Origin: Undibacterium paludis
Lineage (GTDB): Bacteria; Pseudomonadota; Gammaproteobacteria; Burkholderiales; Burkholderiaceae_D
DNA length: 64,000 nt
Assembly: GCF_022568815.1 (NCBI RefSeq)
Contig: NZ_JAKZHX010000006.1
Coordinates: 124,001 to 188,000, forward strand
Direction of reading: 5' to 3'
The first letter of the stretch is position 1, and every line of letters begins with the position of its first letter. Below the pieces are notes generated by a model, which was given only the letters and a program-made list of their open reading frames with translations, searched no databases and was not told the origin of the DNA. Below are positions 8,144 through 15,923 of the stretch, piece by piece. The translations under genes and the position numbers were made by a program.

Positions 8144-8593
8144 ATGAATACAATGACCAAGATGATGATGGGCCTGGCCTTGTCCGGTTTTGCCCTGCTG
8201 GCGCAGGCACAAGTGACCGTCAGTGAACCCTGGGTGCGTGCCACCGTGGCCCAGCAGAAGGCGACTGGGGCCTTCATGCAGATCAAATCTGCCAAAGATG
8301 TACGTCTGGTGGAAGTCCGCTCACCTGTAGCAGGTGTGGCAGAAATACACAAGATGGAAATGATTAATAATGTGATGAAGATGCGCCAGGTTGATGGCCT
8401 GGATTTACTTGCTGGCAAACTGCTTGAGCTGAAGCCGGGGGCATTCCATATCATGCTGATGGACTTGAAGGCCCAGGTCAAAGAGGGGGATGTTGTGCCA
8501 GTTACTCTGGTTGTCGAAGGCAAGGACAAAAAGCGCGAGACCATAGAGATCAAGGCGACTGCCAGGCCGTTGAACCAGGCTGTACAGCACTGA
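8144..8593 (+). CDS. PCuAC periplasmic copper chaperone
   Basis: A 149-residue periplasmic protein with a signal peptide (about 1-22, ending AQAQ) and one PCu(A)C cupredoxin-like domain. The Cu(I) ligand pattern H-x10-M-x21-H-x-M is met exactly by H69, M80, H102 and M104, with an additional M71 next to H69. This chaperone passes copper to Sco or directly to the CuA site of cytochrome oxidase. The start at 8144 is chosen because AAGGAT lies 7 nt upstream. A longer in-frame opening from 8093 would run through the Sco gene. It lies directly downstream of the Sco gene and 12 bp before the tiny membrane protein, consistent with co-transcription. Confidence 0.93.
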   Translation: MNTMTKMMMGLALSGFALLAQAQVTVSEPWVRATVAQQKATGAFMQIKSAKDVRLVEVRSPVAGVAEIHKMEMINNVMKMRQVDGLDLLAGKLLELKPGAFHIMLMDLKAQVKEGDVVPVTLVVEGKDKKRETIEIKATARPLNQAVQH

Positions 8594-8605
8594 AAGGATG
8601 TCCGT

Positions 8606-8797
8606 ATGAGCGAAAATAAAATCCCGGTCAAATGGACAAGCCTGCTACATTGCTTCAATATTGCCGCCATCTGTTCACTGGCGGTCTGGCATGCCTATGC
8701 GTTTTACCTGAATAATGCGGTAGCTGATACTGCCAGACCACATCAGATCGAGCTGCTCCCGGCTCCGGCCAAACCAAATCACCAATTGACGACATGA
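8606..8797 (+). CDS. Small single-pass membrane protein of the copper cassette
   Basis: A 63-residue protein with one clear TM segment (about 14-34, LHCFNIAAICSLAVWHAYAF) and a short, proline-containing periplasmic tail. I do not recognise a family. The coding call rests on a good ribosome-binding site (AAGGA), a position between PCuAC and YcnI genes, and a 4-nt ATGA overlap with YcnI that couples their translation. Cys, His and Trp within the TM (C16, C23, W28, H29) are possible metal or assembly contacts, but no function can be assigned. Confidence 0.7.
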   Translation: MSENKIPVKWTSLLHCFNIAAICSLAVWHAYAFYLNNAVADTARPHQIELLPAPAKPNHQLTT

Positions 8798-9315
8798 AAA
8801 AAATAACGCTGTTGCTACTAGGCAGCCTGATCGCACAAGGTGCATCCGCTCACGTTACCCTGGACCAGCCCAAGGCCAATGTTGGTGCTTACTATAAACT
8901 GACTTTTAAAATTGGTCATGGTTGCGAGGGCAGTGCAACGACCACGGTCAAGGTCAGCATTCCTGAAAGCGTCAGTGGCGCCAAGCCCATGCCCAAGGCT
9001 GGCTGGAAAATCGACACGACGATCTTGCCATTGACTACACCTTATAACTCGCATGGCAAGACCATCAGCCAGGATGTACGTGAGGTGACATGGACAGGCG
9101 GCCCCTTGCCGGATGCCTACTATGATGAGTTTTCCATCCAGGTGAAGCTGCCTGATATTGTTGGCAAGCAGTATTTCAAGGTGACACAGTTATGTGAAAA
9201 AGGACGAATGGATTGGGTGGAAATCCCAACTGACGGCCAGTCCGCCAAGGGTTTGAAATCACCAGCACCGGTTCTGGAAATCATGGGTAAGCCAGAAGCT
9301 GAGCATCATCATTAA
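8794..9315 (+). CDS. YcnI-like (DUF1775) copper-binding protein
   Basis: A 173-residue exported DUF1775/YcnI-type protein. The signal peptide ends ASA, so the mature protein begins with H20. In YcnI proteins this N-terminal histidine forms a monohistidine brace that binds Cu(II). Conserved features seen here are C44 and C134 (probable disulfide), W100 in the TWTGG strand and W141. The C-terminus ends EHHH, which could add metal affinity. No C-terminal membrane anchor is present, unlike many longer homologues. The ATG overlaps the stop of the 63-residue gene. It is the last gene of the copper cassette and is followed 18 bp later by a strong terminator. Confidence 0.88.
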   Translation: MKKITLLLLGSLIAQGASAHVTLDQPKANVGAYYKLTFKIGHGCEGSATTTVKVSIPESVSGAKPMPKAGWKIDTTILPLTTPYNSHGKTISQDVREVTWTGGPLPDAYYDEFSIQVKLPDIVGKQYFKVTQLCEKGRMDWVEIPTDGQSAKGLKSPAPVLEIMGKPEAEHHH

Positions 9316-9333
9316 GCGATACCTGCCTTGATA

Positions 9334-9371
9334 AAAAACCCCGTCTGCATCAATGCAGGCGGGGTTTTTTA
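9334..9371. terminator. Bidirectional intrinsic terminator
   Basis: A 14-bp GC-rich stem (AACCCCGTCTGCAT / ATGCAGGCGGGGTT, one G-U pair) closes on a 2-nt centre and is flanked by A6 on the left and T6 on the right. It can therefore end both the plus-strand copper cassette and the minus-strand hydrolase gene that converge here. Confidence 0.9.
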
Positions 9372-9381
9372 TTGGCACGTC

Positions 9382-10320
9382 TTATTCCACGCTGTCCAGG
9401 AAGTTGTTGAGTGCTTCGGCAAATGCCTTGGGCTGGTCCAGCATGACAAAATGGCGGGCGTTGTTGATGCCGACGACTTTCAGTTTGGGGGCTCCCTGTA
9501 ACAGCGACTGGTAATAGCTGTTCTTCGCTTCCAGGCTGATATTGCGGGTGGCAAAGTCAGGGGCATGCCAGGGTGACACTTCCAGCAAGGGCACCTGGAC
9601 TTTCGACATGTCCTTGCGTAAATCCATGGTGACCAGTTCGCTGACGTAACTGGCACAGGCTGCCGGGTCACTTTTACTCGTCCTGATTGCTGATGCCTGT
9701 GCCAATTGTTCATCAATAACGCCGACTGTGCGCATGTACTGCAACTGCTGTTTGTTGAAAGCTTCTGTAGTCTGGGCGCTCATCTGTGCCTTGAAGCTGG
9801 CAGCCAGTGCCGGTCTTTGCTCGGCGGGCGCGTTCTCTGTCCCTGGCAGGACCGGCAAACCATCGACCGCGACGACACCGCTGATCAGGTCGGAGTGTTC
9901 CTGGGCGAACCAGATGCTCAGGGTTCCACCCATGCTGTGGCCTATCAGCATGGGTTTGATCAGTTTTTGCTGTTGTATCAGGTCCAGCAATGATTGCCTG
10001 GCTTTTTCCAGCAAGGGACCTTCGATGGCTGGGCGACCATCAAAACCGGCCAGGGTGACGACGTAAAGCGTATGATTTTTCTCCAGTTGTCGTATGGTGT
10101 CTTGCCACACCCAACTGCCGCTGGCCAGCCCTGGTATCAGGATGATGGCTTTTCCCTGATGTCCGTAACGTTCCACAGACAGGCTGCCAACCTGGAATTG
10201 CTGCCCGGCTTTGCTGGCGGTCGTGCCGGTATTGTCGTCGGCAGCCCAGGCAGCAGGGGCGAGTGCAGCGGAACAGTAAAAGCCGAACAGGCTGCTTAAT
10301 ATCCATTTTTTGAGTTGCAT
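9382..10320 (-). CDS. Exported alpha/beta-fold hydrolase
   Basis: A 312-residue exported hydrolase. A signal peptide (about 1-26, ending AWA) precedes an alpha/beta-hydrolase fold (about 55-310). The oxyanion region is LIPGLASGSW (61-70), the nucleophile S129 sits in GHSMGG, and the catalytic His lies in NNARHFVML near the C-terminus. Lipases, esterases and haloperoxidase-like enzymes share this layout, so the substrate is open. The ATG at 10320 follows GGAG by 9 nt; a TTG at 10335 would add five residues and is less likely. The gene is convergent with the copper cassette and shares its terminator. Confidence 0.85.
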   Translation of the reverse strand: MQLKKWILSSLFGFYCSAALAPAAWAADDNTGTTASKAGQQFQVGSLSVERYGHQGKAIILIPGLASGSWVWQDTIRQLEKNHTLYVVTLAGFDGRPAIEGPLLEKARQSLLDLIQQQKLIKPMLIGHSMGGTLSIWFAQEHSDLISGVVAVDGLPVLPGTENAPAEQRPALAASFKAQMSAQTTEAFNKQQLQYMRTVGVIDEQLAQASAIRTSKSDPAACASYVSELVTMDLRKDMSKVQVPLLEVSPWHAPDFATRNISLEAKNSYYQSLLQGAPKLKVVGINNARHFVMLDQPKAFAEALNNFLDSVE

Positions 10321-10397
10321 GAGGTCACGCTCCAATGTGAATATCCGTCAGGACGAGGTCTGCTTGCAGATGCTGAAGTGCCAGTTCATCAGCAGCA

Positions 10398-10589
10398 TTA
10401 GCTGGCGTCAAAGATTTTTTCTATCGGTAATTGAAACAGTTTGGCAATCGCAAAAGCGAGCGGCAGGCTGGGGTCGTAGCGACCAGTTTCTATGGCATTG
10501 ATGGTCTGGCGCGATACTTCCAGCAGGTCGGCCAATTGGGCCTGGCTCCATTCGCGCTCGGTACGCAAGTCCCTGACGATGTTCTTCAT
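10398..10589 (-). CDS. Small XRE-family transcriptional regulator
   Basis: A 63-residue protein that is almost entirely an HTH-XRE (Cro/C1-type) domain. Helix-turn-helix residues lie at about 15-35 (SQAQLADLLEVSRQTINAIE), followed by the family signature GRYDPSLPLAFAIAKLF. It resembles the compact regulators that are encoded with a small membrane protein and usually repress their own operon. The ATG at 10589 overlaps the stop of the membrane-protein gene by 4 nt (ATGA), so the two are coupled. Longer frames upstream of 10589 would only re-read the membrane-protein gene. Four similar 18-bp palindromes upstream of the operon are its likely operators (inference). Confidence 0.9.
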   Translation of the reverse strand: MKNIVRDLRTEREWSQAQLADLLEVSRQTINAIETGRYDPSLPLAFAIAKLFQLPIEKIFDAS

Positions 10590-10978
10590 TGCGATCTTTC
10601 TATCCAGCGACGCAGGCAGGTTGCCACAAACCAGGAACCCAGCAACACCGACCAGGTGACAAACATGCTGAGGCGCGGGTAACCGGCGCTTTCCATGAAA
10701 CCATAAGTCAGGGAAAAACCGGCGGTGACTGCGGCCGCCATGCCCATGTTTTCCAATGCCCATTTGCGTACGTATTCATCAATGCGCTGGAAATGTCGGA
10801 TGATGGCCCAGATCATCAGCAGCGCAGGTATGGACGGGCCGGCAATGATCAGGTTGCGCAAGGTGCTGACTGGCATGGGTTCGGCAATGAAGTTGCTGGC
10901 ATACAGGGCCAGGACATAAATGACCAAGGCGCCAAACAGTTCACGGTAGTACAGGCTTATGGCTTGCTTTTCACGCAT
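10586..10978 (-). CDS. 4-TM membrane protein paired with an XRE regulator
   Basis: A 130-residue inner-membrane protein with four predicted TM helices (about 12-30, 42-60, 78-96 and 100-118). A conserved-looking cytoplasmic loop, RHFQRIDEYVRKWALENM, separates TM2 and TM3. Small proteins with this topology are often encoded just before a short XRE regulator and are thought to modulate or sense for it; the biochemical role is not established. A GGAG ribosome-binding site lies 6 nt before the ATG. It is the first gene of a two-gene operon whose upstream region (11008-11201) carries four operator-like palindromes. Confidence 0.8.
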   Translation of the reverse strand: MREKQAISLYYRELFGALVIYVLALYASNFIAEPMPVSTLRNLIIAGPSIPALLMIWAIIRHFQRIDEYVRKWALENMGMAAAVTAGFSLTYGFMESAGYPRLSMFVTWSVLLGSWFVATCLRRWIERSQ

Positions 10979-11335
10979 AACATTCTCCAGTCTGAGTAGA
11001 TGTATAAGGTCAAGTTTGCTTTACATCATGGGGTTAAAAAAATGCATGCGTTTGCATGCAGCTTGTTTATGGCGTGTAAAACAGACTTGACACGTCATGG
11101 CATAAAAAACGCTTTAGCCGCAACCTGGTTGAATCCGGTTTTGATGTAAAGCATGCTTGTCATGTTATATGAAAAAAAAGCGATGTCAAGCAGACTTTAC
11201 ATGTGCGTTACCATCATCTGTTGATACTGCAAGTGAGACAGGTGTCATTGCACAGTTGCAAAAGGAAAGAAGCAGAAAAGCGAAAAGACGTGCAGCCTTG
11301 CGGCGACACGTCTTGATGTTGTTGCCTGGTCCGGT
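10979..11335. other. 357-bp intergenic region upstream of the XRE operon
   Basis: No convincing gene lies here. Besides the four-site operator array it contains a short perfect inverted repeat (TGCATGC/GCATGCA at 11043-11060). The right part runs into the 3' end of the Ohr gene. I see no terminator for Ohr with a clear stem and U-tract. Confidence 0.6.
11008..11201. promoter_or_regulatory. Four-copy operator array TGT(A/C)AAG-N4-CTT(G/T)ACA
   Basis: Four imperfect 18-bp palindromes lie at about 11008-11025, 11075-11092, 11145-11162 and 11184-11201. Examples are TGTAAAACAGACTTGACA and TGTCAAGCAGACTTTACA. Each has 7-bp half-sites around a 4-nt spacer. The site nearest the operon lies 30-47 bp upstream of the membrane-protein start and overlaps its presumed promoter. 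I found no further good copies elsewhere in the window. The likely ligand is the XRE regulator encoded at 10398-10589 (inference). Confidence 0.7.
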
Positions 11336-11755
11336 TTATACGATATTCAGGGTCACTTCGATATTGCCACGTGTTGCATTGGAATATGGGCAGACTTCAT
11401 GCGCCTTGGCGACCAGTGCTTCGGCTGCCGCACGGTCCATGCCAGGCAGGCTGACATTGAGTGTGACGGCCAGGCCAAAACCGCCTTTGCCATTGGGGCC
11501 TATGCCAACCAGACCATTGATGGAAACATCGGCAGGCAGGGCGATTTTGCCGGCAGCGGCAACAAATTTCATGGCTCCTATAAAGCAGGCAGAATAACCG
11601 GCTGCAAACATTTGTTCTGGATTGGTGCCTTCGCCGCCAGCACCGCCCAGTTCTTTTGGTGTGCTCAGTTTAACGTCAAGATGTTTGTCGCTGGAAACGG
11701 CGCGGCCATCACGACCGCCAGTTGCTGTTGCGTTTGCTGTGTAAAGTACTTGCAT
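11336..11755 (-). CDS. ohr: Organic hydroperoxide resistance protein Ohr
   Basis: A 139-residue peroxidase of the Ohr/OsmC family that reduces organic and fatty-acid hydroperoxides using reactive cysteines and lipoylated partner proteins. The catalytic pair C57 ([11 protein letters not shown]) and C122 ([13 protein letters not shown]) and the conserved R15 region (TGGRDG) are all present, and the length is typical. The Ohr subgroup is favoured over OsmC because of the [11 protein letters not shown] motif. The gene is encoded downstream of and on the same strand as the regulator OhrR, separated by 184 bp that contain an OhrR-type operator. Induction by organic peroxides is therefore expected. 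Confidence 0.95.
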   Translation of the reverse strand: MQVLYTANATATGGRDGRAVSSDKHLDVKLSTPKELGGAGGEGTNPEQMFAAGYSACFIGAMKFVAAAGKIALPADVSINGLVGIGPNGKGGFGLAVTLNVSLPGMDRAAAEALVAKAHEVCPYSNATRGNIEVTLNIV

Positions 11756-11865
11756 GATGAACTCCTGGCTAAATTGTTTGATTGTCTATGTTGATCGTCT
11801 GTATTGATCATCTTCAAGCGACTGGCATTTCTTTGTATGCCGTGTCGATGGAGTAACTATAGCTA

Positions 11866-11892
11866 ACAATTTAATTGTGTGCAATTTAAATT
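11866..11892. promoter_or_regulatory. OhrR-type operator (two adjacent inverted repeats)
   Basis: ACAATTTAATTGT (11866-11878) is followed after 2 nt by GCAATTTAAATT (11881-11892). The first is an almost perfect palindrome and the second a degenerate one. The pattern resembles the paired TACAATT/AATTGTA boxes described for OhrR in Bacillus and Xanthomonas. It lies between ohrR and ohr, 111-137 bp before the ohr start, where repression of ohr is expected. Confidence 0.75.
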
Positions 11893-11939
11893 TCGATTGT
11901 TTTTTTCTATTGAATGCATAGCTTGAATTAAATCATTGC

Positions 11940-12392
11940 TTAAGAATTATGCAATTCCCCACGCAGACTGTTCAATTGCTCGCGCAATTGCACCAGGGTT
12001 TCCTTGTTTTGGCCGCTGGCGCAGAGGATTTTTTCCGGGATGCCGAGGGCTGCGTTTCTTAAGTTTTTGCCAGTGTCCGTCAGCTTGATCCTGACCTGGC
12101 GCTCGTCGTCTTCATCGCGTTGTCTTTGCAACAGGCCATTGGCCTCCAGCCGCTTGAGCAATGGCGTCAGTGTGCCGGAATCGAGAAAGAGAGCTTTGCC
12201 TATGTCTTTGACCAGGATGCCATCATGCTCCCATAGGACCAGCATGACGAGGTATTGCGGGTAAGTCAGGCCGAGTTCATCAAGCAGGGGTTTGTAGGTC
12301 TTGGTCAATGCCAGTGAAGAGGAATACAGGGCAAAACAGAATTGGTTTTCCAGTGCCAGCATATTGACAGGAGTTTCATTGTTTTTTTTCAT
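11940..12392 (-). CDS. ohrR: MarR-family peroxide sensor OhrR
   Basis: A 150-residue MarR-family repressor. The N-terminal ALENQFCFALYSSS carries C19, the position of the single peroxide-sensing cysteine of OhrR. The winged helix-turn-helix spans about 50-110, with the wing in RDEDDERQVRIKLT. Oxidation of that cysteine releases DNA and induces ohr. A second cysteine near the C-terminus (ILCASGQ) could form a disulfide as in two-Cys OhrR proteins. The ATG at 12392 is chosen because OhrR proteins begin about ten residues before the LENQ motif; an open upstream extension to 12572 is unlikely to be translated. It is divergent from pyrF. Confidence 0.93.
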   Translation of the reverse strand: MKKNNETPVNMLALENQFCFALYSSSLALTKTYKPLLDELGLTYPQYLVMLVLWEHDGILVKDIGKALFLDSGTLTPLLKRLEANGLLQRQRDEDDERQVRIKLTDTGKNLRNAALGIPEKILCASGQNKETLVQLREQLNSLRGELHNS

Positions 12393-12508
12393 GGTGGCAC
12401 TCTTGATAATAATTGGCTGATCAGCCATTTTGCTATTACCAGCATGATAAACAAATTTGGCTGCTTTGTTGCATTGCCCGTCATGCTCTGGACGCAGCAG
12501 TATTGCTG

Positions 12509-12536
12509 CTGTCAGGTGTAAGGCGCAGGGTATAAT
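12509..12536 (+). promoter_or_regulatory. Candidate pyrF promoter
   Basis: A consensus TATAAT at 12531-12536 with CTGTCA (12509-12514, 4/6) 16 nt upstream. A small inverted repeat (GCAGCA gtat TGCTGC, 12495-12510) overlaps the -35 box and could be a repressor site. The -10 box is clear; the rest is inferred. Confidence 0.45.
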
Positions 12537-12583
12537 GACGGCCATTGCGCATGGACAGCCATGCCCCATCATACGAGGTAACC

Positions 12584-13402
12584 GTGACTTTTATCGAAAA
12601 ACTTTCCTCTGCCTGGACAACAAATAATTCACTGCTTTGTGTTGGTCTGGACCCTGATATCAAGCGATTTCCCGCAGAACTGGCTGGCAATCCAGATGCA
12701 ATTTATACTTTCTGCAAGACAGTGATTGATGCAACAGCAGACCTGGCCTGTTCATTCAAACCGCAAATTGCTTATTTTGCAGCCTTGCGTGCAGAAGACC
12801 AGCTCGAAGAAATCTGTCGCTACATCAAGACAAACTATCCAGGCATCCCGGTGATTCTTGACGCCAAGCGTGGCGATATTGGCGCCACAGCCGAGCAATA
12901 TGCGCGCGAAGCATTTGAACGCTATGACGCAGACGCTGTCACCGTCAATCCTTATATGGGCTTTGACTCAGTCGCACCTTACCTGGAATGGCAAGACCGT
13001 GGCGCCATTGTCTTGTGCCGTACGTCAAATGCCGGTGGTTCGGACCTGCAATTCCTGGATGTTGGTGGCAAGCCCCTGTATCAGCACGTGGCGCAACTGG
13101 TGGCGGACAAATGGAATACCAATGGACAGTGTGCACTGGTGGTCGGTGCAACCTTTCCCAGGGAAGTGGCTCAGGTGCGTGCCCTGATCGGTGACATGCC
13201 TTTGCTGGTGCCTGGCGTAGGTGCGCAGGGTGGTGACATCGCGGCTACGGTACAAGCTGGCAAAACTGCCGGTGGTACCGGCATGATGATCAATTCTTCA
13301 CGGGCGATTTTGTACCCTGTGCTTGCAGCCGGTGAAAGCAATGTTGATGCGATACGTCGGGTAGCATTGGAAACGCGAGATGCCATCAATCTGTATCGTT
13401 AA
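12584..13402 (+). CDS. pyrF: Orotidine 5'-phosphate decarboxylase, long (type 2) form
   Basis: Catalyses OMP to UMP, the last step of de novo pyrimidine synthesis. At 272 residues it belongs to the longer subfamily. The catalytic Lys/Asp cluster is [16 protein letters not shown], with D93, K95 and D98 in a row. Other family blocks are [13 protein letters not shown] (18-30), a VNPYMG strand and [10 protein letters not shown]. The phosphate-binding end is [10 protein letters not shown]. The GTG at 12584 is preceded by GAGG with 5-nt spacing and gives the expected N-terminus; TTG and ATG codons further upstream would add unconserved residues. The gene is monocistronic here, divergent from ohrR. 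Confidence 0.95.
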   Translation: MTFIEKLSSAWTTNNSLLCVGLDPDIKRFPAELAGNPDAIYTFCKTVIDATADLACSFKPQIAYFAALRAEDQLEEICRYIKTNYPGIPVILDAKRGDIGATAEQYAREAFERYDADAVTVNPYMGFDSVAPYLEWQDRGAIVLCRTSNAGGSDLQFLDVGGKPLYQHVAQLVADKWNTNGQCALVVGATFPREVAQVRALIGDMPLLVPGVGAQGGDIAATVQAGKTAGGTGMMINSSRAILYPVLAAGESNVDAIRRVALETRDAINLYR

Positions 13403-13434
13403 ATTGAATAGATTGATTTGAGGGAATGCCGGGA

Positions 13435-14199
13435 TCAGCGATAGATCATCACGTCCCGGTATTTTTTCAGGACCATGTCGTAAAAACCATTGAGCTTGAG
13501 TATTTTCAGGGTCTGGTCCAGTTCATCCCTGACGGCTTCCAGGTGCGTCTTCTTGGCAAAGCCAAAGAAGGTTTCCTGTTCCTGTGTAACCGGGTAGAGT
13601 GTTTTGAATTCATTGAAAACGCCGGCTCTTTTCATTTCGTAGATGGCGCCGAAGTGATTGCTGATGAGGATGTCGAAGCGGTTGGCCAATGCCATGTTGA
13701 TGGCGCTGGTCATGTCACCGGCCAGTTCCACATTGAGTATGCCGCTCTTGCTCAATTCGTCAAATTTTGTGCCATAACTGATTCCGCGTACGGCCCCAAA
13801 CCTGTACTGCGACAGGTGATCAAGCTCGCCGTCAAAAGTGATGCTGCTGCCATTTCTCACCCATAGGCTCATGGTCAGTAGTAAGACGGATTCATTGGTG
13901 TATGTGATGAATTTTTCTCTTTCAGGTGTGCGAAAGACGGTGAATATACCGTCGACTTCTCCATTCCTGACCATTTTCAGGCTGCGTTTCATCGGGTAGA
14001 TGCTAATGTTGACCTGATGCCCCATCAGCCGGAAAGCTTCTCTGACAATTTCTACTGCAATGCCTTTGACTTCTCCGTTTTCCACGTATTCGTAAGGCGG
14101 GTAACTGAGGCTGACCAGTTTGTAGGTGGCTGCGGAAGCGGCTGGAGTCAGCGACAGGGCCAGGAGAACGAATAGCAGTGACCGGAATATCTTCAGCAT
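13435..14199 (-). CDS. Periplasmic solute-binding protein family 3
   Basis: A 254-residue exported protein with a signal peptide (1-23, ending ASAA) and a two-lobed type II periplasmic binding fold (SBP_bac_3). Family blocks seen are SYPPYEYVENGEVKGIAVEI (33-52), GEVDGIFTVFRTPEREKFI (about 80-98) and the hinge region GAVRGISYGT. Such proteins usually bind amino acids for ABC uptake. No permease or ATPase gene adjoins it and there is no membrane anchor, so it may work with a remote transporter or act as a sensor. A 9-bp hairpin lies just upstream of its ribosome-binding site. Confidence 0.8.
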   Translation of the reverse strand: MLKIFRSLLFVLLALSLTPAASAATYKLVSLSYPPYEYVENGEVKGIAVEIVREAFRLMGHQVNISIYPMKRSLKMVRNGEVDGIFTVFRTPEREKFITYTNESVLLLTMSLWVRNGSSITFDGELDHLSQYRFGAVRGISYGTKFDELSKSGILNVELAGDMTSAINMALANRFDILISNHFGAIYEMKRAGVFNEFKTLYPVTQEQETFFGFAKKTHLEAVRDELDQTLKILKLNGFYDMVLKKYRDVMIYR

Positions 14200-14216
14200 T
14201 TTTTGCCTTTCCGGTG

Positions 14217-14243
14217 GATGCCTTGCCTTATTCCCAAGGCATC
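14217..14243. promoter_or_regulatory. 5'-UTR hairpin before the binding-protein gene
   Basis: GATGCCTTG (14217-14225) and CAAGGCATC (14235-14243) form a perfect 9-bp stem with a 9-nt loop. It ends 17 nt before the ATG at 14199 and next to the GGAAAGG ribosome-binding site. It may affect translation or mRNA stability; no U-tract follows. Confidence 0.5.
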
Positions 14244-14390
14244 ACCGACATGCGATACAACGCGATTTGATACTGATGGAGACTGGAATGTCTTCAAATA
14301 AGGTAGATCAATTTGTAAAAATATCCAATGCAAGAATTGCATTCCTGCTGTTTGTGCCAAACCCTTGAAAAATCGTCACTGAAACTGGCT

Positions 14391-14428
14391 CAGCAACAGT
14401 TCCACGGTGTTTTGTGAAGCTGTTGCTG
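14391..14428. other. Hairpin downstream of the porin gene
   Basis: CAGCAACAG (14391-14399) and CTGTTGCTG (14420-14428) can pair with a 20-nt loop, about 57 bp past the porin stop. There is no U-tract, so it may be a factor-dependent 3' end or a processing hairpin. No gene is visible in the surrounding 14200-14484. Confidence 0.4.
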
Positions 14429-14484
14429 ATTTGAAAATACAACGCTCTCAATGCAAATTTCTTGCAGCAATGCTACAACACGAT

Positions 14485-15564
14485 TCAGAAGCTGTGGCGC
14501 ACGCCGACTTGCAAAGCCTTGTCCCCTGAACCTGCTTCAATGGCGCTGCCCACGGTGTAGCCGGCGCCATTCTTGTTATCTATTTTTGCGTAAGATGCAT
14601 ACAGGTCTGTGCGCTTGGACAGGCTGTGCACATAGGCGATGGACAGCTGGCTGGCATCCTGGTTTCTTACCGTCTTGTCATCCTTGCGTATGTACGAAGT
14701 CAGGATTTTGTTGTTGCCAAACGGGATGGTTGCACCTATCAGCAAATCATTGGAATCGGTTGATGCGACCGGGGCTATAGCGCTGCCAAACGGATTGGTC
14801 GTATTGCGCAGTGGTGAGCTGTTCAGACCCTTGTTGACGCCGTAGGCAAGGTGGGCTTTGACGACGCCAAAATCATAGGTCGCTGCCAGCAGCGTAGTTT
14901 TGCCGTCGTCAGTATTTTTCAGCGTGGCCGTGTCATTGTTGCGGTTGTGGTAACCCAGCTTGATGGCGAAGGGGCCTGAGACATAAGTCAGTGCAGCTCC
15001 GAGCTGACGTCCGGCAGATGTGTCACCCGCTGTTTCACCAAAGCCATAAGCAAGCTCTGCACTGAAACCGTCAAAAGTCGGTGTCACATACTTCAGTGTA
15101 TTGTCCATGCGGCTGGCACCGGCGCCAGAGTTAGGCATGATGTTTGCCGCATCACCTGCCATGCCGGTGACATAAGGATCGACAAACGCCAGCGTCAGGT
15201 ACTCCGGTGTGTACTGGCGACCCAGGCTTATCGTACCAAAATCACCTTTGATACCGGCATAAGCCTGGCGACCGAACATCAGGCCGCCCTGACCGGATGA
15301 GCCGGCATCCACATTGATGCCAGCTTCCAGCAGAAAGAAGGCCGACAGACCGCCGCCGAGATCTTCGCTGCCTTTGAAACCAAGGCGCGATCCCGAAGCC
15401 ATGCCACTGGTCAGTTTGCTGACAGAGCCTGCGCTGCCGCCATTTTCTATCGCGATACCTGTGTCGACGATGCCATAAACCGTGACTGATGATTGTGCAG
15501 AGGCATTGCCGGCGACCAGGCCAAACAAACTGGTGAGGGCAAGTGCAAGTAAAGTCTTTTTCAT
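14485..15564 (-). CDS. Gram-negative trimeric porin (burkholderial type)
   Basis: A 359-residue outer-membrane general porin. The signal peptide is about 1-23 (ends ASA) and the mature protein starts QSSVTVYGIVDTGI, the hallmark of betaproteobacterial 16-stranded porins. FKGSEDLGGGLSAFFLLEAG (about 59-78), LFGRQAYAGIKGDFGTISLG and a C-terminal QVGVRHSF ending in Phe, the signal for outer-membrane assembly, confirm the family. Diffusion of small hydrophilic solutes is the expected role. The upstream region is very A+T-rich, as is common for highly expressed porin promoters. Confidence 0.93.
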   Translation of the reverse strand: MKKTLLALALTSLFGLVAGNASAQSSVTVYGIVDTGIAIENGGSAGSVSKLTSGMASGSRLGFKGSEDLGGGLSAFFLLEAGINVDAGSSGQGGLMFGRQAYAGIKGDFGTISLGRQYTPEYLTLAFVDPYVTGMAGDAANIMPNSGAGASRMDNTLKYVTPTFDGFSAELAYGFGETAGDTSAGRQLGAALTYVSGPFAIKLGYHNRNNDTATLKNTDDGKTTLLAATYDFGVVKAHLAYGVNKGLNSSPLRNTTNPFGSAIAPVASTDSNDLLIGATIPFGNNKILTSYIRKDDKTVRNQDASQLSIAYVHSLSKRTDLYASYAKIDNKNGAGYTVGSAIEAGSGDKALQVGVRHSF

Positions 15565-15859
15565 TTGTTTCTCTCAAAAATATAAATAAACGATTTCGCC
15601 TGTATCACCCTCGATCGCTTCGAACATGCGGGTCAGCGGAATGTCTGCGGCCAGGTGTTTGCGTCAGCGCGGGATGATTGTCAACTGGACTCCATCTGAT
15701 CAGTCGACAATTCATTATCGATTAAAAATAAACTGTTTACATATAAAATATTTATAAAACATCGACAAATTATTAAGTTAACGTTGTTAAAAAGTTGAAT
15801 TGATGATTTTGGGAACGACATGCAGTACTGCTTTGCCAGATGCTGGAAATTGGCGGGAC
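15565..15859. other. Intergenic region upstream of the porin
   Basis: No gene is seen. Bases 15700-15800 are strongly A+T-rich with runs such as TATAAAATATTTATAAAA, suitable as an UP element or promoter for the minus-strand porin. The exact -10/-35 boxes cannot be fixed by eye. Confidence 0.5.
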
Positions 15860-15890
15860 AAAAAAAGCCAGTGATGAATTCATCACTGGC
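15860..15890 (-). terminator. Intrinsic terminator of the 5-oxoprolinase gene
   Basis: A perfect 24-bp palindrome (GCCAGTGATGAA/TTCATCACTGGC, 15867-15890) is followed on the minus strand by seven Ts (15866-15860). It begins 34 bp after the stop of the hydantoinase/oxoprolinase gene. Confidence 0.9.
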
Positions 15891-15923
15891 TTGTAAAGCT
15901 AATGCCTGACTGCTCCGATGTGC

